DNA of 64,000 nucleotides from Methanospirillum stamsii (lineage in GTDB: Archaea; Halobacteriota; Methanomicrobia; Methanomicrobiales; Methanospirillaceae), in contig NZ_CP176366.1 of assembly GCF_046244385.1 (NCBI RefSeq), forward strand, positions 2,294,001 to 2,358,000. The letters are read 5' to 3'. Below the pieces are notes generated by a model that made no database searches, was not told the DNA's origin, and worked only from the letters and a program-made list of their open reading frames with translations. The position numbers and the translations under genes are program-made. Positions 26,711 through 35,039 of this stretch are shown piece after piece. Positions within the stretch are counted from its first letter, which is position 1. Each line of letters opens with the position of its first letter.

Positions 26711-27764
26711 AAAGTCTGCCCCAGGGTGTTTTGGAGAATGAATGTATCCTGCGTCTCCCTACCAGGTTATACCAGAGATAATCATGATAAAAGGCAGAAC
26801 CAAAAACAGCAAGCATAAAAAGTGATGTTTTGAAAACCAGTGGCTCTAAAAATGATAGTTTGCCCTTTCTAAAGAGTTGATCTCCTGCAACAACGGGGCT
26901 TTTACCCGTAAAAAACCGGAAGTTAAGATTGGATATATCATCACCCAGTATTTCGATCTGGTCCGGATCACCACATCCAAGTCCCTCATCATGTGCCATT
27001 CTGATGAAGGGTATCTGCATTGGGTCAAATCCCATGATTTTTGCACTTATTGAATCAATTGCTACCTGATCATGGCTTGCAAGTAAGATGTTCCCTTCAT
27101 AAGGGATCATGGTACGTGGACCCGGACCATTCCCACACACCGCACCATCCATAATTGCAAATATTCCCTGATGTATCTCCTTTTGAATTTTTAATAAATC
27201 TACGAGCACTTCGTGTATGAGACGGTGACAATGATGTCTTCGTTCAGTAATAAGGCCACCAAAAGCATTTTTCATCGCTCCGGTCATGGTGGTATGCCCA
27301 TGAGTTTTCACCGTTGGAAGGTGAATCATATTTTTTCCAACAAAGAAAGAGGGAAGAGTATGTGTTCCTTCAAATATTTCATCTAATGCAGGGGTTTCTG
27401 CATGAATTTGATACGGTTTCCACTCCACATCAGTTAAGGGTATGAATGGTATGTTATATTTCTGTAAAACCGGACTCCATTTGTTACCCACAACCCCTTT
27501 CTCAATCTTTGTAACCACCGTCCGGTTTTCCGTAGCAGTGAGGTTATGGTATCCTCTGCTGCGTAATGCACTAGCAACGCCATCAAGCTGCCAGGGTTCA
27601 GTAGAACACGCCGGATAATATAGAGACCAAGAAAGATTTAATTTTATGAGGGTTTCTGAATCCGGAGAGATATGATCAGATATTTTACCGATTTCCAAAA
27701 GGTTGTCATAGTCTTTTATGATATTATGAGGATTAGTTATTAGCGCTGATACAGAAGATGACAT
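26697..27764 (-). CDS. DUF362 domain protein
   Basis: A 355-residue protein with the DUF362 core: LIKLNLSWS, HLPTVKTHGHTTMTGAMKNAFGG, GIFAIMDGAVCGNGPGPR, LLASHDQVAIDSISAKIMGF and GLG-GDPDQIEILGD. Family members often carry ferredoxin domains, but none is visible here. DUF362 proteins co-occur with envelope and methanogenesis genes without known chemistry. It is the first gene of an operon with UbiA-like, PHP and flippase-like genes (overlaps of 14, 11 and 4 nt). Confidence 0.85.
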   Translation of the reverse strand: MSSSVSALITNPHNIIKDYDNLLEIGKISDHISPDSETLIKLNLSWSLYYPACSTEPWQLDGVASALRSRGYHNLTATENRTVVTKIEKGVVGNKWSPVLQKYNIPFIPLTDVEWKPYQIHAETPALDEIFEGTHTLPSFFVGKNMIHLPTVKTHGHTTMTGAMKNAFGGLITERRHHCHRLIHEVLVDLLKIQKEIHQGIFAIMDGAVCGNGPGPRTMIPYEGNILLASHDQVAIDSISAKIMGFDPMQIPFIRMAHDEGLGCGDPDQIEILGDDISNLNFRFFTGKSPVVAGDQLFRKGKLSFLEPLVFKTSLFMLAVFGSAFYHDYLWYNLVGRRRIHSFSKTPWGRLFDQY

Positions 27765-28112
27765 AAATTATTCTCTTATTTAATTTGATATAATATTGTT
27801 TAACTGTATTCAACAGGGTATTCGTAATAATGGCAATATGAGAAATTTGATTGTAATTGAAGATGACTACAGCATGAAATATTGTACCTATTTTTGATAA
27901 AAAAAATATATCTTCACGAAAATCTGTGTTTAATTTTATAATCACAGTTTTTTAACAGATGGTAAGTTCCCTATATATTCTTTCTATCCTAATGAAAGCA
28001 TAAATGCCTTATTACAAAAGTCCCCGCCGCAACCGGACATCAAACACCTTATCATATGTTCATCGTATCACAACCTTTTTGCTTATGCTCTTCCTTGTTA
28101 CCTTTTGATATC
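27765..28112. promoter_or_regulatory. Divergent promoter region between the DUF362 operon and the Hcp-like lipoprotein
   Basis: This 348-nt AT-rich region has no coding frame I can support. TATA-like stretches occur on both strands: ATATAATATTG near 27788-27798 for the minus-strand operon, and CTATATATTC near 27971-27980 for the plus-strand gene. Confidence 0.35.
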
Positions 28113-28793
28113 ATGCAGAGAAAAATAACTGTAATCCAATTGTTGCTTATTTTAATAATTACTGGATTTTTATGCGTTGGATGTCTTGCACAATCAAAAG
28201 AGCAGCCATCATTCAATCCGGATCCGGAATTTGAAACAGCCGTACTGGACCCCTGGATGATACCTGTTCAAGTTCTCCCGGAACAGGGTATTAACTCTGA
28301 AGAGATGGAATCTATCAGAGAAAGAGGGGTTGAAAGTCAGCCAGCCGAAGTTGAAAATTTCGGCAATGGTGGCTCTATCAAAGGCGGGCCATCAGCAATT
28401 ATCCTTCTTGTGAGTGGAGTTAAGGGAATGAGTACCTTAGAAAACCACCGAAACTGGATAGATGTGATGAGTTATTCCTTCAATTCAGGTGAAAACCCGG
28501 AAAACGAAAAAGTATTCGGAGAAAATTATCTGACGATTACCAAACACGTGGATATTTCAAGTCCGGTCCTCTTTAATCTTATGAAATCCGGAGGAGGCCC
28601 GGTAAATGAGATAGAGATAGAGATACTGGGAAGTGGACAGGTAATGGCTGAATTACTCATGAAAAATGCAAGAGTTGTCGGGTATTCCTCTCATAGTGAT
28701 CCAAATGATCAGTTTATTGAGATGGTAACTTTTGCCGCCAGTGATGCACAATGGAAGATGCCATTGTATGATGATAAAGGAATGGATAAATGA
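28113..28793 (+). CDS. Lipoprotein with an Hcp-like (type VI tube protein family) domain
   Basis: A 226-residue secreted lipoprotein. MQRKITVIQLLLILIITGFL is followed by the lipobox LCVGC (Cys24), which sets the start at 28113 rather than the upstream ATG at 28056. After a variable linker, residues about 90-215 follow the Hcp1/T6SS tube family pattern: IILLVSGVKG, WIDVMSYSF, YLTITKHVDISSPVLFNLM, EIEIEILG, LLMKNARVVGYS and FIEMVTFAAS. No other type VI or contractile-injection genes are near. It is probably a cell-surface protein using the Hcp beta-barrel fold, possibly forming rings. It is convergent with the next gene. Confidence 0.65.
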   Translation: MQRKITVIQLLLILIITGFLCVGCLAQSKEQPSFNPDPEFETAVLDPWMIPVQVLPEQGINSEEMESIRERGVESQPAEVENFGNGGSIKGGPSAIILLVSGVKGMSTLENHRNWIDVMSYSFNSGENPENEKVFGENYLTITKHVDISSPVLFNLMKSGGGPVNEIEIEILGSGQVMAELLMKNARVVGYSSHSDPNDQFIEMVTFAASDAQWKMPLYDDKGMDK

Positions 28794-28806
28794 GTTTTTT
28801 TCCTTT

Positions 28807-29892
28807 TCAATGATCTGGTAACTTCCTGTTTTTTGGACCTACGGGTAGCAATTCATTCCTGAGCATCGGGTCTGCTTGTCCTGACCCGCCATCATCATAA
28901 GTTACCCGTTCATTCGGATACCGGGCATTGACAACATCATTGGAGAGAGTAATTTCAGGGAGGATATGTTCGTTCATTATTTCACTGAGAGTTCTACTCC
29001 GGTTTCCTAAAGGGTCGCGAGAATGGATGTATGTAAAGAACTTGTATGTTGGTTCTGCCTGTTTTTGTGAACTATGAGTAATTGCACCAAAGACACTATC
29101 CTGGCTCATTCTTTCTATCTCCTGTTCTGCCACCCTTTCTTGGTCAAATACTCCGATTATATGGTGGCTGAGCCATTTGTGCTCTGTTCCTTTAACATCT
29201 CCAACAATAACAAAATCATTCACCCCTTTTCCATTCTCCTGTCCTATCGAACGTTCCCCCGGGATTCCAGTATTCAAAAAACCAGAACAGGTATCATATG
29301 TAATAGAAGATGGCAGGGTTACTTTGTCCTGTTCATCATTGGCACAACCGGACTGTAAAACCGGATTTAATGGTGCAAGGGCTGCTATCATGTCATCCAG
29401 GGTGCCAAGGTATGGTTCAGGGATTTTTGTGTGCTTAAGACGTTCAATTCTGGCCTCATCAGGAGAATAATCTGTATAACCGTCCCATCCACTGTGATAA
29501 ATGCTGTGATGGTGAAGTGCAATCTCATGCCCGTTCTTCTCCCATGACCGGACCTCTGCAAGTTTTTCCTGGTCAGATCCAATCATCGTTCCCCATTGCG
29601 GGGTAAACATAAGAGTCAGTGATAATCCATATTCATCTGCCCGACTGACCATCTCCCTAAGTACCGAGTATGCAGCCTGAAGTTTTTGTTCCTGGTGGGG
29701 ATCCCCATGAAATGGCTCATTATGGACTGCAATAAAATATAAAGGAAGAGGATTGGGTATTGGACCTGTGTCCGGGCGAAAAACCTTTGACTCCGCAGAT
29801 ACCGACGGGATGGAACATATTATTAGAAAAAAGCACAGGAGAATCGATATTGATGAATAGAAATTTTTGGTTCTGCCGGGTTGGAGCATCAT
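28807..29892 (-). CDS. Secreted polysaccharide-deacetylase-like protein
   Basis: A 361-residue exported protein with signal peptide ISILLCFFLIICSIPSVSA. The mature part has a carbohydrate-esterase-4 look: YFIAVHNEPFHGDP near the N-terminus, LTLMFTPQWGTMIG and WEKNGHEIALHHHSIYH with three clustered histidines that could bind a metal. The canonical TFDDG motif is not visible, so activity is uncertain. A methionine at 29934 is in frame, but 29892 or 29889 places the signal peptide properly. It is convergent with the Hcp-like gene. Confidence 0.6.
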   Translation of the reverse strand: MMLQPGRTKNFYSSISILLCFFLIICSIPSVSAESKVFRPDTGPIPNPLPLYFIAVHNEPFHGDPHQEQKLQAAYSVLREMVSRADEYGLSLTLMFTPQWGTMIGSDQEKLAEVRSWEKNGHEIALHHHSIYHSGWDGYTDYSPDEARIERLKHTKIPEPYLGTLDDMIAALAPLNPVLQSGCANDEQDKVTLPSSITYDTCSGFLNTGIPGERSIGQENGKGVNDFVIVGDVKGTEHKWLSHHIIGVFDQERVAEQEIERMSQDSVFGAITHSSQKQAEPTYKFFTYIHSRDPLGNRSRTLSEIMNEHILPEITLSNDVVNARYPNERVTYDDGGSGQADPMLRNELLPVGPKNRKLPDH

Positions 29893-30113
29893 ATATGATG
29901 GTGATATGGACTCAAAAGCCAAAAAGATATCCATTGCATAGGATCTGTTTTCAATAATTTTGGTAAACCTACCATATTCACCATTTTTTCTGAATATTTT
30001 CCGGTAGACAATCGAAATTCCCGGTCTTTCATTCCATTCGTTTTTTACGATTCAGTGAAAGAATATTCTATGGGTAGTATCGGTACAATACACGTGAATA
30101 AAAAAAAGAGGGA

Positions 30114-30362
30114 TTATTCCATCTGATAGTTCTTTTTCAGTTCTTCCCATTCATGTGATTGCATCAGGAGATCTAGACCGGTGTTCATGGTTTCGAGAAG
30201 TTCTGAATTGCCTTTTTTCACTGCAACACGATAGTGATCATCTGTCTCAAACTCCCCGATAACATGGCAGTCACACCCGTCCATATGGGTCTTAATTAAA
30301 GAACTCGCACTGATTACTGCATCAATATTGCCTGCCTGTAGTTCATCAAATGCTTCGTTCAT
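30114..30362 (-). pseudogene. C-terminal remnant of an amino-acid-type solute-binding protein
   Basis: An 82-codon frame encodes FDELQAGNIDAVI, YRVAVKKGNSELLETMNTGL and WEELKKNYQ, which is the C-terminal lobe of family 3 periplasmic binding proteins. The N-terminal two thirds and the signal peptide are missing; upstream, the frame is closed by a TAA after only 14 further codons. It is a truncated relic of an amino-acid ABC or sensor protein. Confidence 0.6.
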
Positions 30363-30730
30363 TCCTTTGTACCCGAAAAGTGATTCAGGTGCCTTATATT
30401 AATACAAGGGTTAGGGAGAACCTTCTCTTTATCATATTCTCTGGTTTTACTTGGTACCCATGAGAAATTATGTATAGAGATGTAATTCCCTCAATAACAC
30501 TCCATCCAGTTTTCCATCATATCGAGTAAGTCTGTTCGTACAAAAGGGAACCGGAATAATTTTCCCTGGAATTAAAAAGCTTTCAAATATACTCCCGGAT
30601 TTCTAATAATTATTTGCCATGCAGCAGCGTGATGCATATCATTATGATCTCACCTCTTGAAATGGTTCAACATCTGAAATATCAGAATTTTTACTTCTTT
30701 TTTTCAGATTGGACGAACCCACACATTATT
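30363..30730. other. Intergenic region upstream of the C1A protease
   Basis: No gene is recognised in this 368-nt stretch. A plus-strand frame enters it from the protease gene (from 30614), but that part codes for a non-signal-like sequence and is probably not translated. Confidence 0.3.
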
Positions 30731-32713
30731 ATGGTGAGAAGCATGCTTGAAAAAATAGGTGAACTACAAAAAATTACGAGGTTATCCCTGGTTATAACCA
30801 TTGTTTTTTTGTTCGTGACGTTTTGTGTATCAGGAGAAACCTTAGGGAAAGTTCCGTCTTCGATGATTGTAATGAGAAATCAGACTGGAACTGTGCAGGA
30901 AGTAAATACTCCCTTTGCACAGTTTTCATTTCCTCCCGGAGTAACATCAATTACACCGTCCATACCTGATGTTTCCGTCAGGAAATTGGAAGATCAAAAA
31001 AATATTGATTTTGATAAATCCCGGGCTGTTGCCCTTCCAAAAGACCGGATAATACTCACTCCACCAAAAAAAGTGGATTACACGCCGTATCTATCATTTA
31101 TCCGGACACAGGATGGTAATGGGGGATGTTTAGGCTTTACCCTTATGCACTTGATGGATATCCTCAAAGAGATGGAACATCCCTATACTCCGGATAAATC
31201 ATTTGCATACATGCATTTACGACAGGAACAGTTACGGGATAAAGAAGGTGTTCCGGATACAAAAATGTCTGAAGAACTTATTACGAAATATGGAGTGGCG
31301 TCAGAAGTGGTGTATCCATCTGATTACTCCGGATGCACAAAAAACAGTGAGGGTATATATGTCACTGATAACATGCCTCCCTTGAGTGATACTGCCAAAA
31401 ACGAAGCAACATACTATAAAATTAAATCACAGGAATTTACCAGCCCGGTCGATGTGGATACATTAAAAACCCTTCTAAATGAATATGGCCCGGTTGGAGG
31501 TCAGGGAGGGAGTGATGTCTGGGTAAACCATAGTATGTTAATTGTCGGATATGATGATGCAACAGAGAATTTTAAAGTATTGAACAGCTGGGGAGATTAT
31601 TGGAAGTATGGAGGGGGCATTGGAGACGGATTTTTCTTCTGGCCATACAGCAGGGTTTCAGAGATAAGTATGCTAAAATCATTAGTAAATGAACCCTCTG
31701 ATAGGTCCGGGGGAGATTATGCATATACGGCCCGGATAGGAGTCAACGCCCCGTATTCAAGAAATTCCCTGGTAATTAGTATCGGGGTTGAAGGTGAAAC
31801 GCCATTAACTATTTGGAATGCCCCAAATAAAATCGGACCATGGCCGGATTATAACAGTGACCTGACACTTGATGTATACCTTCCTTCCTATGCAAAATCT
31901 CACTGGCCTCCGGGAGATGAGTGGTACGTGAAGGTGAGTAATACCGGTGCAGTCAATGCAGTGGTTGACGAGATAGTATTTGCAAAACTGAACAAAGATT
32001 TACTATGTAAAACGGTTGGAAGATTTACCACTGATACCTACAAACCATCCCCCGGAACACTTCCGGTCACCATCCCGCCAAAATCTGAAAAGATGATATA
32101 TCTTTCAGACCCGGGAGACTCTCAAAAACCAGAACTCGATTATGGAGAAATATCCGTGGAAAGATCGCTCAACCTTCTTTCAGGAACGGTGACTGGCCTG
32201 GATTCCTTATCTAATACCGCCAAAGCAGCAGAAGTTGTACAGATTAATGAGAACAATCTGAAAAATTATGTTGTGGATACAGATTTGAAGATTCCGGACA
32301 CCGGTGAAGATGTAGATGACACGGGTAAGGTACTTGCAAAAAGGGATATCATTGAACCGGGAGATTATACTATCACTGATCAGTCCAACAAAAATCTTAT
32401 CAGATCGGTTACCATATACCGTCTTGTCCCTGAAGTATGTGTGAATATGCCAGATAAGTGGGATGTTATCGGGACTGCAGTCATCGAAGGGGATAATACC
32501 TTTTCTTTCACTATTCCTCAGCAATACATCCTGGATACCCTGGCGGTTGCCTATTCTGATTCAGGAACCGTGGTAGTTTCTTCTGAACCTATCCCATCAC
32601 CGTCAAAAACTGCCCTGACTAAAGAGCCATTAACTGAAAAAGCAATAGATTTTTCAGTGGATCCAATTGCTGAAAGAAACAAGGTTTTACCGCTCCGGGT
32701 AAATCCCATATGA
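30731..32713 (+). CDS. Secreted papain-like (C1A) cysteine protease
   Basis: A 660-residue exported protein. Signal peptide ITRLSLVITIVFLFVTFCVSG ends near residue 36. A pro-like region is followed by a C1A domain: catalytic Cys133 in DGNGGCLGFT, His267 in HSMLIVGYDD and Asn285 in VLNSWGDYWKYGGG, in the order and spacing of papain. The helix after Cys carries LMHLMDIL in place of the usual CWAF start. The C-terminal half (about 340-660) is a beta-rich region of unknown function. ATG 30731 is preferred because upstream residues do not look like a signal. It probably degrades protein or peptides outside the cell. Confidence 0.8.
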   Translation: MVRSMLEKIGELQKITRLSLVITIVFLFVTFCVSGETLGKVPSSMIVMRNQTGTVQEVNTPFAQFSFPPGVTSITPSIPDVSVRKLEDQKNIDFDKSRAVALPKDRIILTPPKKVDYTPYLSFIRTQDGNGGCLGFTLMHLMDILKEMEHPYTPDKSFAYMHLRQEQLRDKEGVPDTKMSEELITKYGVASEVVYPSDYSGCTKNSEGIYVTDNMPPLSDTAKNEATYYKIKSQEFTSPVDVDTLKTLLNEYGPVGGQGGSDVWVNHSMLIVGYDDATENFKVLNSWGDYWKYGGGIGDGFFFWPYSRVSEISMLKSLVNEPSDRSGGDYAYTARIGVNAPYSRNSLVISIGVEGETPLTIWNAPNKIGPWPDYNSDLTLDVYLPSYAKSHWPPGDEWYVKVSNTGAVNAVVDEIVFAKLNKDLLCKTVGRFTTDTYKPSPGTLPVTIPPKSEKMIYLSDPGDSQKPELDYGEISVERSLNLLSGTVTGLDSLSNTAKAAEVVQINENNLKNYVVDTDLKIPDTGEDVDDTGKVLAKRDIIEPGDYTITDQSNKNLIRSVTIYRLVPEVCVNMPDKWDVIGTAVIEGDNTFSFTIPQQYILDTLAVAYSDSGTVVVSSEPIPSPSKTALTKEPLTEKAIDFSVDPIAERNKVLPLRVNPI

Positions 32714-32927
32714 TCTTTTTTTGGGATTAGAAAGAGAAACACAGGCTATTTTCTGGTTAAATTTTCAGGAAGGTCTACCCCCAGAGAGACTTCATGGTTA
32801 TCCGGAATCATAAATGGTTTGATGATAATATTTTTGAAAGATAGAACCGGACCTGGGGGAATCCCTGGCTTTCCTGAATAGGACCAGTAATTATAGATAC
32901 TCGCTCTTCTCTCTATTTACATACAAT

Positions 32928-34199
32928 ATGACACCGGACGAATATTGTGACTTATCCCGGTATGAGATGGCTGATCTCTACCTGGACCTTGCAAAAACCC
33001 TGTATGAAGCAGGAGCCACGGTCCAGCGGGTTACGGATTCGGTTCGGTGGCTGGCCGGAGAACTGGGAGATACCAATGTTCATATCTTTGTCGGGTACGA
33101 AACCATCGAACTTAGTATACTCCATCATGATCATATTGAAAGCCGGCTGTATGTTATCCGGGAACCGTTTAAGGTAAATATTGCGGTTCTCCACCAGGTA
33201 AGCCTGCTTCTTCACCGGATTGCTTCTTATCAAGGGGATATCTGTGCCATCAGGGCAGAAATCCTCCGGATACAGAATGGAAAACCAATATACCCGCCAC
33301 TTCTTATTTTCTTTCTCACTAGTATTGCCTGTGCCTCATTCGGGTGGCTCAACCATGCAGATATATCCTCACTTTTCATCATCGGAATATCTACATTTTG
33401 TGCATTATCAATCAAATTCAGGTACGGAAAACGACTCAATAACATCTATCTCTCTACCCTGGTAACTGCATTCACAGGAGGATTGTTTGCTGCGATACTT
33501 TCCAGGATAATCCCTACCACTACACCTGAAGTAGCCCTGATATCAAGTGTTCTCTTTCTTATTCCCGGATTTCTCCTGATAGACGGAGGACTTGATATCA
33601 TCCGTGACCATACCAGTTGTGGTATTGTCCGGCTGGTCTCTGCTTCCACCCACATCTGTATTATTTCAGGTTCTCTTCTTATTCCTCTTGGACTCCTGGG
33701 AACTGTGGTTCATGCGAATGAAACCACTCCCGATCTTCTCTTTTCCATCCTGACCATGAGTATCGCTGCCGGAATTGCTGCATCCGGCTTTGCACTCCTC
33801 TTTAATACTCCTCTTTTTGTTTTACCGGGATGCATACTCTGTGGTATGGCCGGAAGAATGGCAAGAGAGATCGGGGCGTTATTTGGACTGGATACGTTCT
33901 TCTGCATTTTTTTTGGTATGGTGGTGGCAACCATCATCGCAGCGTATTATGGGAGGCTCACTCATGTACCCGGCGTCTTTATCGCTGTAATAGCTGGCAT
34001 TACCATGATTCCGGGTCTTGCCATGATCAAGGGACTGCATGGACTATTTGCTATAGCCCACACCGGGACAATTCTTTCAGAAACGATGGTTATGTATTCC
34101 CTGCAACAATGTCTCTACGCCGGAGTTGTTGCATTTATCCTGATTGCAGGAATCATCATTCCGTCACTGGTCATCTATCGCACTACGCCAAGGGTATGA
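32928..34199 (+). CDS. ThrE-family threonine/serine exporter
   Basis: A 423-residue protein fusing both ThrE halves. The N-terminal soluble segment (about 1-120) has LAKTLYEAGATVQRVTDSVRW and VGYETIELSI, and the C-terminal half has about ten membrane helices (LIPGFLLIDGGLDI, IPGLAMIKGLHGLF). ThrE exports small amino acids and some peptides in corynebacteria. It sits between a secreted cysteine protease and secreted unknown proteins, so amino-acid traffic across the membrane may be the common theme (inference). Confidence 0.85.
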   Translation: MTPDEYCDLSRYEMADLYLDLAKTLYEAGATVQRVTDSVRWLAGELGDTNVHIFVGYETIELSILHHDHIESRLYVIREPFKVNIAVLHQVSLLLHRIASYQGDICAIRAEILRIQNGKPIYPPLLIFFLTSIACASFGWLNHADISSLFIIGISTFCALSIKFRYGKRLNNIYLSTLVTAFTGGLFAAILSRIIPTTTPEVALISSVLFLIPGFLLIDGGLDIIRDHTSCGIVRLVSASTHICIISGSLLIPLGLLGTVVHANETTPDLLFSILTMSIAAGIAASGFALLFNTPLFVLPGCILCGMAGRMAREIGALFGLDTFFCIFFGMVVATIIAAYYGRLTHVPGVFIAVIAGITMIPGLAMIKGLHGLFAIAHTGTILSETMVMYSLQQCLYAGVVAFILIAGIIIPSLVIYRTTPRV

Positions 34200-34322
34200 T
34201 ATCAGGTTTCGGCAGTATGAAAAAAAGACTATTTATTAGGTTATTATTATGTTATTTCAAAACTTTTACTGGCCGCTATAAAATAATAAAATACATATAC
34301 CTGACTCAATAATGGTTATCTC

Positions 34323-34922
34323 ATGAACTGTTTTAGTATTATGAAACTCTTTACAATAATTTTGCTGGTTTTTCTGGTTGGATTCTGTAACGCAGATGAA
34401 ACTCCCATGTTTCTCGCAGAGGTACAAGGGGGCTCGGGCACCATTGTAAGTGAAGAGGATGGCAGATTTGCTGTAACTATTGAAAATTATGGCCGGTATT
34501 TCAACACTACCGATGGAAATTCCACCTTCTCGATGCCGGTAGAACACCTTTCTACAGTGTTATGGCCTTCTTATGCTGCGATAACATTTGCAGATGAGAA
34601 CGGAGAGTCAGTATCCCTGGTAACCGTTGAAAACCTCTCTCTATTAGAGGAAGAAAACACACTGAAACTCCAGGTCACACCAGTTTCTTTCTATGAAGGT
34701 GAACTGCTCACCGCATTTGCAGAAGATATTGATGGACTGGATTCCATTCAGAATCAGTCCTTTGAGAGCACGAAGGTGTATTTTGAAATCACAAGGCAGA
34801 TACCAGAAAATGAGCAGTTATGTTGTCCGGGAAATCATTGGTTAGAAACTGACCGGTGTTGTCAAAATGAAGGGCAGGGAAATATTCTGTGCTATTGGGA
34901 TCGGTTTGTTCCGTGTTCGTAA
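34323..34922 (+). CDS. Secreted protein of unknown function with Cys-rich tail
   Basis: A 199-residue exported protein. The signal peptide (LFTIILLVFLVGFCNA) is followed by DETPMFLAEVQGG, a beta-rich domain (about 25-165) and a cysteine-rich tail (CCPGNHW, DRCCQNEG, LCYWDRFVPCS). It appears paralogous to the protein encoded at 41779-42330. They share the DETP start, the pattern VPLQHAL or MPVEHLS, a D-NGD or DENGE turn, L-EED or LEEEN before LEF-LIPL or LKLQVTPV, and a double-Cys tail. No family is recognised. The next gene follows after 117 nt. Confidence 0.65.
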   Translation: MNCFSIMKLFTIILLVFLVGFCNADETPMFLAEVQGGSGTIVSEEDGRFAVTIENYGRYFNTTDGNSTFSMPVEHLSTVLWPSYAAITFADENGESVSLVTVENLSLLEEENTLKLQVTPVSFYEGELLTAFAEDIDGLDSIQNQSFESTKVYFEITRQIPENEQLCCPGNHWLETDRCCQNEGQGNILCYWDRFVPCS

Positions 34923-35039
34923 AAACATTGATATATGAGATTTTAGGGTTGGTAAAACTCTGAAAACAATGGTTTGGTGACTGTGGCACTGGTAGTAACT
35001 TCGGGTAAATCCTGAATAATTGAAGAGGAGCATTCCCGG

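Noticed and set aside
28113..28793. Type VI secretion locus
   Set aside because: Only an Hcp-like domain is present. No sheath, baseplate, spike or ATPase genes lie in the window.
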